Below, piece after piece: positions 43,802-53,476 of a stretch of 64,000 bases of DNA. Under the pieces are notes generated by a model. The model was not told where the DNA came from, ran no database searches, and was given only the letters and a program-made list of their open reading frames with translations. Every line of letters starts with the position of its first letter. The stretch's first letter is position 1. A program made the position numbers and the translations under genes. Source of the stretch: Bacteroidota bacterium (GTDB lineage Bacteria; Bacteroidota; Bacteroidia; NS11-12g; UBA955); the NCBI GenBank assembly GCA_023957335.1, contig JAMLHC010000001.1, positions 1-64,000 of the forward strand, written 5' to 3'.

Positions 43802-44875
43802 GTGAAAATCCTCATTCTCTATACCGAAATTGCACAGTACGTTACAGCATCATTACGCTTTTTTCTTCAACAGCAAAAGCAAGCAGAGATTCATCTGATT
43901 AAATATCCTGTGAATGTAGAAGCCCCTTTTGAGTTTGAAAATGAGCAACAACTGCATTTTTACAACAGAAAGGATTTTAATAAAACCACTTTGGCATCGT
44001 TTGTCCAAGAACTTTCGCCCGATGCAATCCTATGTTCCGGATGGATAGACAAAGACTACCTTGCAGTTTGCCGTCTATTTTACAAAAAAATCCCGGTTGT
44101 GTTGGTGATGGACAATCATTGGAAAGGAATTTTCAAACAACGTATTTTGAGTCTTGTCGCACCCTTAACTATCCACCGAACATTTAACAAAACATGGGTA
44201 CCGGGTTTACCCCAAAAAGACTATGCCTTGCAAATCGGCTTCAAAGAGAATCAAATCAAGACCGGTTATTATTGTGGCGATACAGTACTTTTTGGCAAAT
44301 TTAATCAGGAATCTAAGGAGGCTAAGTCGCTTGGTTTTCCCAAAAGATTTATTTGTGTGGCACGTTATATTCCTGCAAAAGGTTTAGAAAACTTATGGGC
44401 AGCATTTGCACAACTGAAAGAAGCAGGCGAATTAAAAGAATGGGAATTATGGTGCTTGGGCACAGGCGAAGGTTTTGATAACAGAATAAAACATCCAAGC
44501 ATTCAACACATCGGTTTTGTACAACCAGCAGACATGGGAAAATATCTGAAAGATTGTAGCTTTTTTATTTTGCCGAGCTTATTTGAGCCTTGGGCTGTGG
44601 TGGCACATGAATTTGCAGCCGCAGGATTCCCATTATTGCTAAGTTCAGCCGTTGGCGCAGCCTCTGCATTTTTGGAAGAAGGGAAAAACGGATACACATT
44701 TCTACCCGGAAACATTGATATGCTAAAAGAAAAGTTGTTACAAATGGCTGCCATGAGCCAAGAACAATACAATACTATGTCAGCACACAGTGTTTATTTG
44801 TCACAAAAAATCAATCCCGAGGGCTGGAGTCAAACCTTATTACAACTCATAACACAAGCGCCATGTGCGGAATAA
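43802..44875 (+). CDS. Glycosyltransferase family 4-like protein
   Basis: A 357-residue GT-B protein. The N-domain starts KILILYTEIAQYV; the C-domain has CVARYIPAKGLENLWAAF near residue 183, LWCLGTGEGFDNRI and FILPSLFEPWAVVAHEFAAA near 260 (E-x7-E donor motif), then FLEEGKNGYTF. The sugar is unknown. The start is a GTG. It overlaps the asnB gene by 13 bases, so the two amidotransferase genes downstream probably act on the same glycan or are at least co-expressed. Confidence 0.9.
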   Translation: MKILILYTEIAQYVTASLRFFLQQQKQAEIHLIKYPVNVEAPFEFENEQQLHFYNRKDFNKTTLASFVQELSPDAILCSGWIDKDYLAVCRLFYKKIPVVLVMDNHWKGIFKQRILSLVAPLTIHRTFNKTWVPGLPQKDYALQIGFKENQIKTGYYCGDTVLFGKFNQESKEAKSLGFPKRFICVARYIPAKGLENLWAAFAQLKEAGELKEWELWCLGTGEGFDNRIKHPSIQHIGFVQPADMGKYLKDCSFFILPSLFEPWAVVAHEFAAAGFPLLLSSAVGAASAFLEEGKNGYTFLPGNIDMLKEKLLQMAAMSQEQYNTMSAHSVYLSQKINPEGWSQTLLQLITQAPCAE

Positions 44876-46698
44876 ACGGAATATATTACTTCACTTCAGG
44901 TACTGTCGAAGAGCAGGTCATAAAAGAAATGAACAATGCGATTGTTCACAGAGGACCGGACAATAGTGGCGTATTTGTAAAAGACCAAGTTGGATTTGGA
45001 CATGTCCGGCTTTCCATCATCGATTTGAGCGAATCCGGCAATCAACCTATGTTCAGCGCTGACAATAGGTTTGTTTTAATATTTAATGGTGAAATCTACA
45101 ATTACCAAAAAATCAAATCTCTTCTTGCGGACTACCCTTTCAAAACATCGACCGACTCTGAAGTATTGTTAGCAGCATACGCCAAATGGGGAAAACAAAT
45201 GTTGGAACACCTTGAAGGAATGTTTGCATTTGCCATTTTTGACAAAGCCGACAACAGTCTCTTCATTGCTCGCGATAGACTGGGAATCAAACCTATATAC
45301 TACTACCGAACCAATAACTACATCATTTTCTCATCTGAAATCAGAGGCTTGATTGCGAGCAAGCTTTTTACACCACAGTTAGACAAAAATATGTTGAGTA
45401 CCTTTTTCCGTTCAGGCACCATTGCCGGAGACGATACTTTACTCAAAGAAGTAAAGATGCTCAGCCCCGCCTCTTTCGCTCAAATTTCCGGTAATGCAAT
45501 GACCATCCAAAACTATTGGGCTCCAGCATTGGAAACCAATACTGAAATCAGCTATGCACACGCCAAGAAAGAAGTGCGCGAACTTTTTTTGCAAGCAGTA
45601 GAGAAACGCTTGGTGGCAGATGTTCCCTTCGGGGCATTCCTTTCGGGTGGCATTGACTCAACAGCTGTTACTGCAGCTATGAGCACTTGTTTGTCGGGAG
45701 CATCTAACACATTCAATATCTGTTTTGCAGAAGCCGCTTTTTCCGAATCCTATTACGCCAAACAAGTAGCCAAAAGATTTGGCACACATCACACTGAAAT
45801 CAAATTAAGTCCAAATCTGTTTCTGGAAGAAATTGATCATATTCTGCAATCATACGACCATCCGAGTGTTGACGGTGCTAACACCTATATAGTCTCGCAA
45901 GCAACACGCAAAGCGGGAATTACCATGGCACTTTCAGGTTTAGGAGGAGATGAGTTATTTGGAGGATATCCGGTTTTCAAACAATTACAACCCACATTGC
46001 AAAAACTGCATAAGCTCCCTACCCCATTGCGCAAAGTCGGAAGTCTGCTGCTCAAAGCCAATCCTAAAGTAAGAAATAAAAAAATGGGAGACTTGCTCGC
46101 TCTTAACAACCCTGACGAAGCGCAAGTCTATGAGACATTTAGAAGTATAATGAGCAAACGCGATTGTATGCGACTTACCGGAAATATTCAGGCAATTGTC
46201 AACCCTAAATTTTTTACTCAAAAATGTGGCACTATTGACAAGATTACACTTGCTGAATATTACCATTATTTACAACCGGTTTTGTTGCGCGACACCGACC
46301 AAATGAGTATGAAACATGCGCTGGAAGTAAGAGTACCTTTCCTTGACCATAAATTAGTGGAATTTGTGCTTACATTACCGGATGCTTATAAGACAAAAAC
46401 GGCTGTCCAAAAATCTTTGCTGGTAGAATCTCTGCATGACCTACTGCCCTCTGAAATCATCCACAGAAAGAAAATGGGCTTTGTACTCCCTTGGGAACAA
46501 TGGCTCAAGAATGAACTTGCAACGTATGTCCAAGATGCGATTCAAACGCTGCAATCAACCCATTTGCTGAATGCAAAGGAATGGCAATCAGCCTTTGATG
46601 ATTTTAAAAGAGGAAGACAAAGCTATAATTGGAATATTTTCTGGGGGCTGATAGTGCTTACAAAGTGGCTGAAAAACAACAAAATAAGCTCGAATTAA
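44863..46698 (+). CDS. asnB: Asparagine synthase-type glutamine amidotransferase
   Basis: A 611-residue enzyme. The N-terminal class II glutaminase is intact: Cys2 nucleophile in MCGINGIYYF, VHRGPDNSG near residue 29, FNGEIYNY near 74 and STDSEVLLAAY. The synthetase half has the ATP pyrophosphatase motif FLSGGIDST near 258 and SGLGGDELFGGYP near 360. The segment PSVDGANTYIVSQATRKAG replaces the usual AsnB sequence and resembles asparagine-synthase relatives in polysaccharide clusters, so the acceptor may be a glycan carboxylate, not aspartate. It overlaps the glycosyltransferase upstream; a paralog follows 57 bases after. Confidence 0.88.
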   Translation: MCGINGIYYFTSGTVEEQVIKEMNNAIVHRGPDNSGVFVKDQVGFGHVRLSIIDLSESGNQPMFSADNRFVLIFNGEIYNYQKIKSLLADYPFKTSTDSEVLLAAYAKWGKQMLEHLEGMFAFAIFDKADNSLFIARDRLGIKPIYYYRTNNYIIFSSEIRGLIASKLFTPQLDKNMLSTFFRSGTIAGDDTLLKEVKMLSPASFAQISGNAMTIQNYWAPALETNTEISYAHAKKEVRELFLQAVEKRLVADVPFGAFLSGGIDSTAVTAAMSTCLSGASNTFNICFAEAAFSESYYAKQVAKRFGTHHTEIKLSPNLFLEEIDHILQSYDHPSVDGANTYIVSQATRKAGITMALSGLGGDELFGGYPVFKQLQPTLQKLHKLPTPLRKVGSLLLKANPKVRNKKMGDLLALNNPDEAQVYETFRSIMSKRDCMRLTGNIQAIVNPKFFTQKCGTIDKITLAEYYHYLQPVLLRDTDQMSMKHALEVRVPFLDHKLVEFVLTLPDAYKTKTAVQKSLLVESLHDLLPSEIIHRKKMGFVLPWEQWLKNELATYVQDAIQTLQSTHLLNAKEWQSAFDDFKRGRQSYNWNIFWGLIVLTKWLKNNKISSN

Positions 46699-46755
46699 CA
46701 CCCTAGATCCATTTCTGTTTGTGAATATTTGCGTAGTTTTAAAACAAAATCAATT

Positions 46756-48561
46756 GTGAGCGGAATTAACGGTATATACAAATTTGGACTTGAAAGTATC
46801 TCCGAAGATATACTCTTCAAAATGAATCAAGCCATTGGAAACGGTGAAAGAGACAAGTACAATTCATGGATTTTTCAGAATATGGGTATTTCGCAAATTG
46901 GCAAGCACCCAATGGAATCGGCAATCGCAGACGGTAGATATACTGTGGTGACTGATGGTCATCTTTTGAATGGTAAGTCACTTAGAAAACAACTCACGGA
47001 TTATGAATTTCAATCGGATTCTGACGCTGAAACCTTAATTGCAGCATACAACCATTGGGGTGCAAGCATGACAGAGCACCTTGAGGGTAAGGTTGCTTTT
47101 GCAATTGCTGACAAAAAGGAGTACGAACTTTTTATTGCTCGTGACAGGTTTGGCATGGCTCCATTATATTACTTTCTGAATGAAAACATTTTTGCTTTTT
47201 CTTCCACAATCAAAGGATTATTAGCATCCGGACTTTTTCAACCGGTATTTGCCAAAGATAGACTTCCTGAATATTTCAGGTTTGGAACCATAATGGATGA
47301 AAACACGTTTGTACGCAATGTCAAAAACTTTCCTCCTGCAAATAGTGCATTATTCTCCAATTTTATTTTTGATTTCACCCCTTACTGGCAGCCCCTTTCC
47401 ACTCAGACAACAGAGGACAACTATGAAACAAGCAAAATCAAAATCAAAAATCTGTTTATTGATTCGGTTAGCAAAAATTTTGAAACTGACGCAAAGACCG
47501 GAATCTTCTTATCGGGCGGCATTGACTCCACCGCCATTACCGCTGCAGCAAGAGAGTGCACACAAGGGCAAATCAGAACTGTGAATATCGGGTTTGATGA
47601 AAGTAATTTTTCAGAAGCGCATTACGCAAAAATTGTTGCGCAAAAATTCAATACAAAACACGAAGAAATCAGACTAAAACCTGACATTTTTTTGGAAGAA
47701 ATTGACAACATACTGAATGCTTATGCTTTTCCAAGTATGGACGGTGCAAACACCTACATGGTTGCACAAGCAGCCAAGAGAGCCGGCATTGATATCGGAT
47801 TATCGGGTTTGGGAGGTGATGAACTTTTCTGCGGATATCCCATTTTTAGCAAAATCAAACCAACACAGAGATATCTCTACTGCATGCCCACTTTTATCAA
47901 AAAAATGCTCATGAGTCAATTGGGACATAATTCCACTATGCGAAAGAAGAAAACAATAGAGTTACTTTCATTGTCCAAACCTGATTTAGCAAGTATTTAT
48001 GGTGTATTTAGAAGTTTAATGAGTAAGGATGATTGCAAAAACATGGCAAATGGTTATCGTACTGTCATCAATGCACAAAAGTTTTTCAAAAACAAACAAA
48101 ATATACTCAGTGATATATCGCTGGCAGAGTTCAATTACTACATGACTCCAATTCTATTGCGGGATACCGCGCAGATGAGTGTCGCGCACTCATTGGACAC
48201 GCGTGCTCCGTTTCTGGATACCCAACTTGCCGAATATATCCTTAGCCTCCCTGAGTCATACAAAACAAAGACAAAACAACCTAAGTCACTATTAGTAGCA
48301 TCTCTGTCCGATTTATTACCAATGGAAATTGTAAATAGAAAAAAGATGGGATTTGTTTTACCTTGGAATCATTGGCTTCGAAACGAGCTTAGTCCTTACG
48401 TGCAAGACGCTATTTACATGCTCAAAGAAACGGATATTTTGGATGCTAAAAAGTGGCAAACAGCTTTTGATGAATTTAAATCAGGAAAAACAAACTACAA
48501 TTGGAATATCTTCTGGGGTGTAGTTGTACTAACCCATTGGCTAAAAAGACACGGACTATGA
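46756..48561 (+). CDS. Asparagine-synthase paralog with degenerate glutaminase
   Basis: A 601-residue protein started at GTG 46756, which lines up exactly with Met1 of the upstream gene: M-S-G-I-N-G-I-Y, so the nucleophile Cys2 is Ser. The other glutaminase motifs are also lost: HRGPD is replaced by GERDKY and NGEIYN by DGHLLN. The synthetase half is well preserved, with FLSGGIDST near residue 250 and SGLGGDELFCGYP near 350. It therefore should bind ATP and an acceptor but not hydrolyse glutamine; it might use free ammonia, pair with the intact paralog, or be regulatory. An upstream TTG at 46729 is an alternative start. Confidence 0.87.
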   Translation: MSGINGIYKFGLESISEDILFKMNQAIGNGERDKYNSWIFQNMGISQIGKHPMESAIADGRYTVVTDGHLLNGKSLRKQLTDYEFQSDSDAETLIAAYNHWGASMTEHLEGKVAFAIADKKEYELFIARDRFGMAPLYYFLNENIFAFSSTIKGLLASGLFQPVFAKDRLPEYFRFGTIMDENTFVRNVKNFPPANSALFSNFIFDFTPYWQPLSTQTTEDNYETSKIKIKNLFIDSVSKNFETDAKTGIFLSGGIDSTAITAAARECTQGQIRTVNIGFDESNFSEAHYAKIVAQKFNTKHEEIRLKPDIFLEEIDNILNAYAFPSMDGANTYMVAQAAKRAGIDIGLSGLGGDELFCGYPIFSKIKPTQRYLYCMPTFIKKMLMSQLGHNSTMRKKKTIELLSLSKPDLASIYGVFRSLMSKDDCKNMANGYRTVINAQKFFKNKQNILSDISLAEFNYYMTPILLRDTAQMSVAHSLDTRAPFLDTQLAEYILSLPESYKTKTKQPKSLLVASLSDLLPMEIVNRKKMGFVLPWNHWLRNELSPYVQDAIYMLKETDILDAKKWQTAFDEFKSGKTNYNWNIFWGVVVLTHWLKRHGL

Positions 48562-48584
48562 ACATAAGTACGTGTAAAAACACA

Positions 48585-48612
48585 AAAGGCTGTCAAAACT
48601 GACAGCCCTTTA
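48585..48612 (+). terminator. Terminator after the amidotransferase paralog
   Basis: Stem aaaggctgtca with tgacagccctt around an aaac-type loop, 23 bases after the stop. It sits between convergent genes and may serve both. Confidence 0.75.
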
Positions 48613-48631
48613 ACTTTGGCGTATTTTGTTA

Positions 48632-51600
48632 TTATTCCTTCACAATTTTGACAACTTGTCCGTCTATCTTCAAGAAATAGATTCCATTGGAGAAAGAAGT
48701 TATATCAATATTTGTCTTTGCATTTTGCGTAACGCCATTTAATAAAATTCTTCCTTGAATATCTGTAATCGTGTATTGGCTTTCGGCTTGGGTTTCTATT
48801 GTAAATAATCCACTTACCGGATTAGGATAGACATTAAAAATTTGACCGGGTATTTGTTTAAAATTCACAAAACGAATTGGACTACGTGTAGTATTTCCAT
48901 CCAAATCCACTTGAACAAGTCGGTAGTAGTTTATCACATTTGGAGTATTATCTATAAATGAATAGTCGGTTTGAGAATAGCTGTTACCATGACCTTGTAC
49001 CACTCCAATTTGTTCCCAAAATACTCCATCTTCACTTCTCATTACTCTAAACTCTTGGTTGTTTTCTTCTTGAGCAGTTTGCCACATAAGATTTACTTTG
49101 TTATGTTGATAGTCCGGAACAGCATCAAAGGAAATGAGTTCAATAGGCAAAGGAATTGCATTTTCACCGATTGCAAAAGGTGAAAACGAGCCCGTATATC
49201 CGGTGTGCGTAAGTGTTTTTCCCGAAGGCGAACCGGAGCCTGAAGTTGCAATCTCCCATTGCATGGTAACTGAGTTAAAATGGTTCAAAGTAGGAGTAGT
49301 AATTGCTACAGACTCCTCACCTACATTCCAATACAATTTAAAATCTACCCCACTTCCTCCATTCGCACTCGCTTTTCCTATATTCCATGTACGTTTTACG
49401 TGTGGCTCGGTCACAATCGTATTACCAGCACCATCATAATAAACCTCATCAATAATGTTAGCAGTAAAATCATCTCCTGAACCTGTATTATTGGTAATTT
49501 CAAGGGGATTATAAGCAGACTTGCCGATAGGGAAAAAGGCAGTTGCTGTATTTGCAACCGTCATTTTAACTATACCTGTACCGCTTGTCTTTACATAATT
49601 GTTTGCATCCGACCCTACAAAAGAACCTGCTGTCAGGTCATGATTGCCCAACACAATTAACTTGTCAGCTCCGTTGAAGTCCACCTTACCCACAGTTTTG
49701 TTATTGTCTAAGACTACGTTGGAGTGTGCTGTATCGCTGAATTTAACATCTTCTCCTGTGCCGGGAACTGTTTTAAAAATCCAATTTGAGGCTGTCGCCC
49801 AGTCAGAATTGGTAACCCCCACCCATTCATTAACACAAGCGGGGTCTGCACCGCCATCAGTGATAGACCAAGACTTACCTGTTACCAAAGCGGTGTGCGC
49901 GGCAGTTCCATACACAGTAGAATAGGTAATACTTGTAGCCTCCAATGTTATATTGCTTGGGGCAGTCCCCCCCGCTACCCAACCCCTCAAGGTAAGGGTA
50001 TAATTGACACAACCCATACCGGAAAAATTAAAATAGGGTGCATAAGGAGTGCCGGGTGCAATTCCGCTTAAATCCCAGTTTCCTAAATTTTGGTCAAAAC
50101 CACTAGCACCAGTAAACATATTCTGAAAGTTAGTCACTTTAGAAACATCCCATGCACCTATGTTTTGGTTAAAAGCAGTGGCAGAATTAAACATTGCATA
50201 CATATCAGTCACATTAGACACATCCCATGCACCTATGTTTTGGTTAAAAGCAGCGGCAGAATTAAACATGCTATACATATTAGTCACTTTAGAAACATCC
50301 CATGCACTTATGTTTTGGTTAAAGAAATTGGCATAACTAAACATTGCAGCCATATCTGTCACATTAGATACATCCCATGAACCAATATTTTGGTTAAAGT
50401 TAGGTGCACTTTCAAACATTGCAAACATATTAGTCACATTCGTAGTATGCCATGCCCAATTCGCTCCTACACCAAATAGTGAAGTACATCCACTAAACAT
50501 AAATTCAACATTAGAAACATTTTTCAATAATGGTGTATCTGTTGCCGTAACATCTAAATTTGAACAACCACGGAAAGCACCATCAAAACTCTTCCAATCT
50601 ATTTTACCCCATTGGGCAACTTTGGTAATTTTGTCTTTATCTCCCGTGCTATTAAAATAGATACTAGGAAAATCACCCATGATATATACTTTATACGTAT
50701 CTCCGTTCTGCAAACCTGTCATGGTGTAGCTACCTGTCTGATTAAGAGCCATTCCATCGCCTACACCGGCATTGGTCATATTCATCCAATAAACATCATA
50801 ATTATAACCGGCTCCCGTAGTGGGTATGGTCAAATTACCGGAAGCCGGGGCTGTCCATTCTGTAATGAAATCACCGATAGAACAAGCCGAACTCGCGCCT
50901 CCATCAGTGATTGACCATGATTTTGTGCCAGATAAATAATCCCTGTAAGTCTGAGCAGCCGGGTGATATTTAACAGAAGCCGCGCCTAATGAAATGGTAC
51001 TTGGGGCATATCCACCGTTTGCCCAACCGTAAAGAGTCTGTGCATAATTATTACAATCTAATCCTGAAGATGACAACATACTTGTCATGTTTGCAACAGA
51101 CGAAATATTCCAAGAACCCAAATTTTGATTGAAAGCACCGGCAAATGCAAACATGGATTGCATGGTCGTTACCTTAGATACATCCCATGAAGCAAGATTC
51201 TGATTAAATGAAGTTGCAGAGTTAAACATGTTTGACATATTAGTAACCTTTGACACATTCCATGAACCTATATTTTGATTAAAAGTACTAGCTACCCGAA
51301 ACATATCTCCCATATTAGCAACATTTGATACATTCCATGAACCTAAATTTTGGTTAAAGGAGGTGGCATTGTAGAACATAGCTGCCATTGAAGTTGCCTT
51401 TGACACAACCCAAGAACCAATATTTTGATTGAAGGAACTTGCACCGGCAAACATCCACATAAAATTTACAACATTTGACACATCCCAAGAACCAATATTT
51501 TGATTGAAGGAACTTGCACTGTTAAACATAAACATCATAGAGGTAATCGTTTTGGTATGCCATGCCCAGTTAGCGCCTATACCTTTGAGTGTTGTACAAC

Positions 51601-53476
51601 CACTAAACATATAAGAAGTATTAATAACATTTTTCAATAATGGCGTATCTATAGCTGTAACATCCATCTTTGAACAACCATAGAATGACTTTTCAAAACT
51701 CTTCCAATCTATTTTACCCCATTGGGTTACTTTCGTAATTTTAGATGTATCTCCGGTATTATTAAAATAAATTCTTGGGAACAAACCCGTGATTTCTATT
51801 CTATAAGTATGTCCAGACACTAAATTACTTATTTGAAAATTTCCGGTTTGATGCATGGTAAAATTCTGACTAATCTCCATATCGCTCATGTCCGAAATCA
51901 CATAATGATAATCGTACCCGGAGCCGTTGGTCGGTATTGTAATTTTACCATCAGCGGTTGCTTTCCACTCAGTAATAAACGGATCTGGCAATGCGTGAGG
52001 TTCATACTTGGCAAGGAAAATATCCATCGGTTTATTAGAGTTAACAAGCACATTAATTCCACGTTTGTCAATATCCGCATTCATATCAATCTTACCTGAG
52101 AATCCACCGGTGATAAATACATTGCCGTCTGCATCGGATGTTATCCCATTAGCGTGATTATATTTTTCATCCCCAAAATCGTATGCCCATTTTATATATC
52201 CTTTCGAATCATATTTAGCCATAAATATATTGTCACTACCCCTGCCTTTCAATGTTCTCTTGTTGGTGCCATCCGGATCAAAGTCAACATAACCCATAAA
52301 AAATCCGGCAACCAAAATATTGTCTTTAGGGTCAAATTTAACGGAACGACCTTCATCGTACTTGGCATCTCCAAAGCCAAACACCCAATATAACTTAGCT
52401 AATTCATCATATTTAGCAAGGAAAATATCCTGCTCACCATTACTGCTAATATAGCCACCGGAACCATAAGGGTCAAAGTTTACCTTTTCTCTAAAAAAAC
52501 CGGTTAATGCAATATTGTTTTTTGAATCAATAGCAACAGACGTCCCTGCTTCAGGTCCTTTATCCCCAAAACCAAAAGACCAGACATGTTTACTATTATC
52601 TTCATACTTAGCCATGAATATATCTTTGTCATCCACTGCTTTTAACCAGTTTCCTGAACCCAAGGGATCAAAATCTGCTTTGTCCATAAAGTAGCCGGTG
52701 ATTATAATATTATCTTTTGAATCAATAGCTACTCCGTGTCCTTCATCATCATATGTTGAACCTATATTAAATGCCCAAATATATGTACCTGCATCATCAT
52801 ATTTGGCTATAAAAATATCTCTTTCTCCATTGGATGCAAGATAGTTGCCATTGGAAGGATCAAAATCAGGTTTCTCCTTAAAATATCCGGTTACAATGAT
52901 TGAATTTTTAGAATCAATTGCCACAGAATGACCCTCATCATCTTCTATATCACCAATTCCTTTTGCCCAAATAAAAGAACCGTCCGGTTTATACTTTGCA
53001 ATAAAAATATCTCTTTTTCCATTAGATGTAAGATTACTTCCATTGGAAGGGTCAAAATCCACAGTTGCCATAAAATATCCCGTGATAATTACATTCTGAT
53101 CTCCATCCAGTGCCACAGACAAGCCTTCATCTGTTTTCGTATCTCCAAAACTACGTGCCCAAATGAGATTGCCAAGCTTATCATACTTTGCAAGAAATAT
53201 ATCTTTATCCCCATTCGAAGAAAGTGTAAGTAGTGAAGGCGGGTTATTAGGGTCTATCCCGAAATCAACTTTGCTTTCGAAACTGCCGGTGATATAGACA
53301 TTGCCATCTTTGTCTGTTGCAACGGCATTACCTCTGTCCTCATAATCACCTGAAGCGTCACCCATTCCTAATGAGAATTTATGTTCGGCAACTTGGGTTT
53401 GTGCATTAACATTAGGAAATGTCAACAGTGTGCAAAATCCGAAGACAAATACGATTTGTAAAAATGATTTTTTCAT
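48632..53476 (-). CDS. 1614-residue T9SS protein, SBBP propeller and BspA-type repeats
   Basis: Signal peptide ending PNVNAQ near residue 26. Residues about 30-510 are seven SBBP-type beta-propeller units, each about 65 residues with a marker such as IFIAKYDDAG. Next come two similar blocks: each starts FITEWxAxxxGxxxIPTxGxGYxY and then has 25-residue DUF285/BspA-type leucine-rich units with FNQNIGSWDVSNVTNM, six in block 1 and five in block 2. A later section is typical of Bacteroidota surface proteins (GNHDLTAGSF, NPLEITNNTGSGDDF), a fibronectin-like region follows, and a T9SS type A tail starts at YPNPVSG. The protein is predicted to be outside the cell; adhesion is the best guess. Confidence 0.9.
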   Translation of the reverse strand: MKKSFLQIVFVFGFCTLLTFPNVNAQTQVAEHKFSLGMGDASGDYEDRGNAVATDKDGNVYITGSFESKVDFGIDPNNPPSLLTLSSNGDKDIFLAKYDKLGNLIWARSFGDTKTDEGLSVALDGDQNVIITGYFMATVDFDPSNGSNLTSNGKRDIFIAKYKPDGSFIWAKGIGDIEDDEGHSVAIDSKNSIIVTGYFKEKPDFDPSNGNYLASNGERDIFIAKYDDAGTYIWAFNIGSTYDDEGHGVAIDSKDNIIITGYFMDKADFDPLGSGNWLKAVDDKDIFMAKYEDNSKHVWSFGFGDKGPEAGTSVAIDSKNNIALTGFFREKVNFDPYGSGGYISSNGEQDIFLAKYDELAKLYWVFGFGDAKYDEGRSVKFDPKDNILVAGFFMGYVDFDPDGTNKRTLKGRGSDNIFMAKYDSKGYIKWAYDFGDEKYNHANGITSDADGNVFITGGFSGKIDMNADIDKRGINVLVNSNKPMDIFLAKYEPHALPDPFITEWKATADGKITIPTNGSGYDYHYVISDMSDMEISQNFTMHQTGNFQISNLVSGHTYRIEITGLFPRIYFNNTGDTSKITKVTQWGKIDWKSFEKSFYGCSKMDVTAIDTPLLKNVINTSYMFSGCTTLKGIGANWAWHTKTITSMMFMFNSASSFNQNIGSWDVSNVVNFMWMFAGASSFNQNIGSWVVSKATSMAAMFYNATSFNQNLGSWNVSNVANMGDMFRVASTFNQNIGSWNVSKVTNMSNMFNSATSFNQNLASWDVSKVTTMQSMFAFAGAFNQNLGSWNISSVANMTSMLSSSGLDCNNYAQTLYGWANGGYAPSTISLGAASVKYHPAAQTYRDYLSGTKSWSITDGGASSACSIGDFITEWTAPASGNLTIPTTGAGYNYDVYWMNMTNAGVGDGMALNQTGSYTMTGLQNGDTYKVYIMGDFPSIYFNSTGDKDKITKVAQWGKIDWKSFDGAFRGCSNLDVTATDTPLLKNVSNVEFMFSGCTSLFGVGANWAWHTTNVTNMFAMFESAPNFNQNIGSWDVSNVTDMAAMFSYANFFNQNISAWDVSKVTNMYSMFNSAAAFNQNIGAWDVSNVTDMYAMFNSATAFNQNIGAWDVSKVTNFQNMFTGASGFDQNLGNWDLSGIAPGTPYAPYFNFSGMGCVNYTLTLRGWVAGGTAPSNITLEATSITYSTVYGTAAHTALVTGKSWSITDGGADPACVNEWVGVTNSDWATASNWIFKTVPGTGEDVKFSDTAHSNVVLDNNKTVGKVDFNGADKLIVLGNHDLTAGSFVGSDANNYVKTSGTGIVKMTVANTATAFFPIGKSAYNPLEITNNTGSGDDFTANIIDEVYYDGAGNTIVTEPHVKRTWNIGKASANGGSGVDFKLYWNVGEESVAITTPTLNHFNSVTMQWEIATSGSGSPSGKTLTHTGYTGSFSPFAIGENAIPLPIELISFDAVPDYQHNKVNLMWQTAQEENNQEFRVMRSEDGVFWEQIGVVQGHGNSYSQTDYSFIDNTPNVINYYRLVQVDLDGNTTRSPIRFVNFKQIPGQIFNVYPNPVSGLFTIETQAESQYTITDIQGRILLNGVTQNAKTNIDITSFSNGIYFLKIDGQVVKIVKE
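50090..50420 (-). repeat. 75-base unit array encoding BspA-type repeats, block 2
   Basis: Five tandem units of about 75 bases, recognisable by plus-strand catcccatgcacctatgtt and attttggttaaa at regular spacing. The first three are nearly identical, a sign of recent unit duplication. Confidence 0.8.
51080..51540 (-). repeat. 75-base unit array encoding BspA-type repeats, block 1
   Basis: Six tandem units of about 75 bases with the core ccaatattttgattgaa on the plus strand. They are more diverged from each other than those of the 50.1-50.4 kb array. Confidence 0.8.

Noticed and set aside
43615-43815. Minus-strand open frame across the PAP2-glycosyltransferase gap
   Set aside because: It has no recognisable features, and the gap already holds a plus-strand -7 box.
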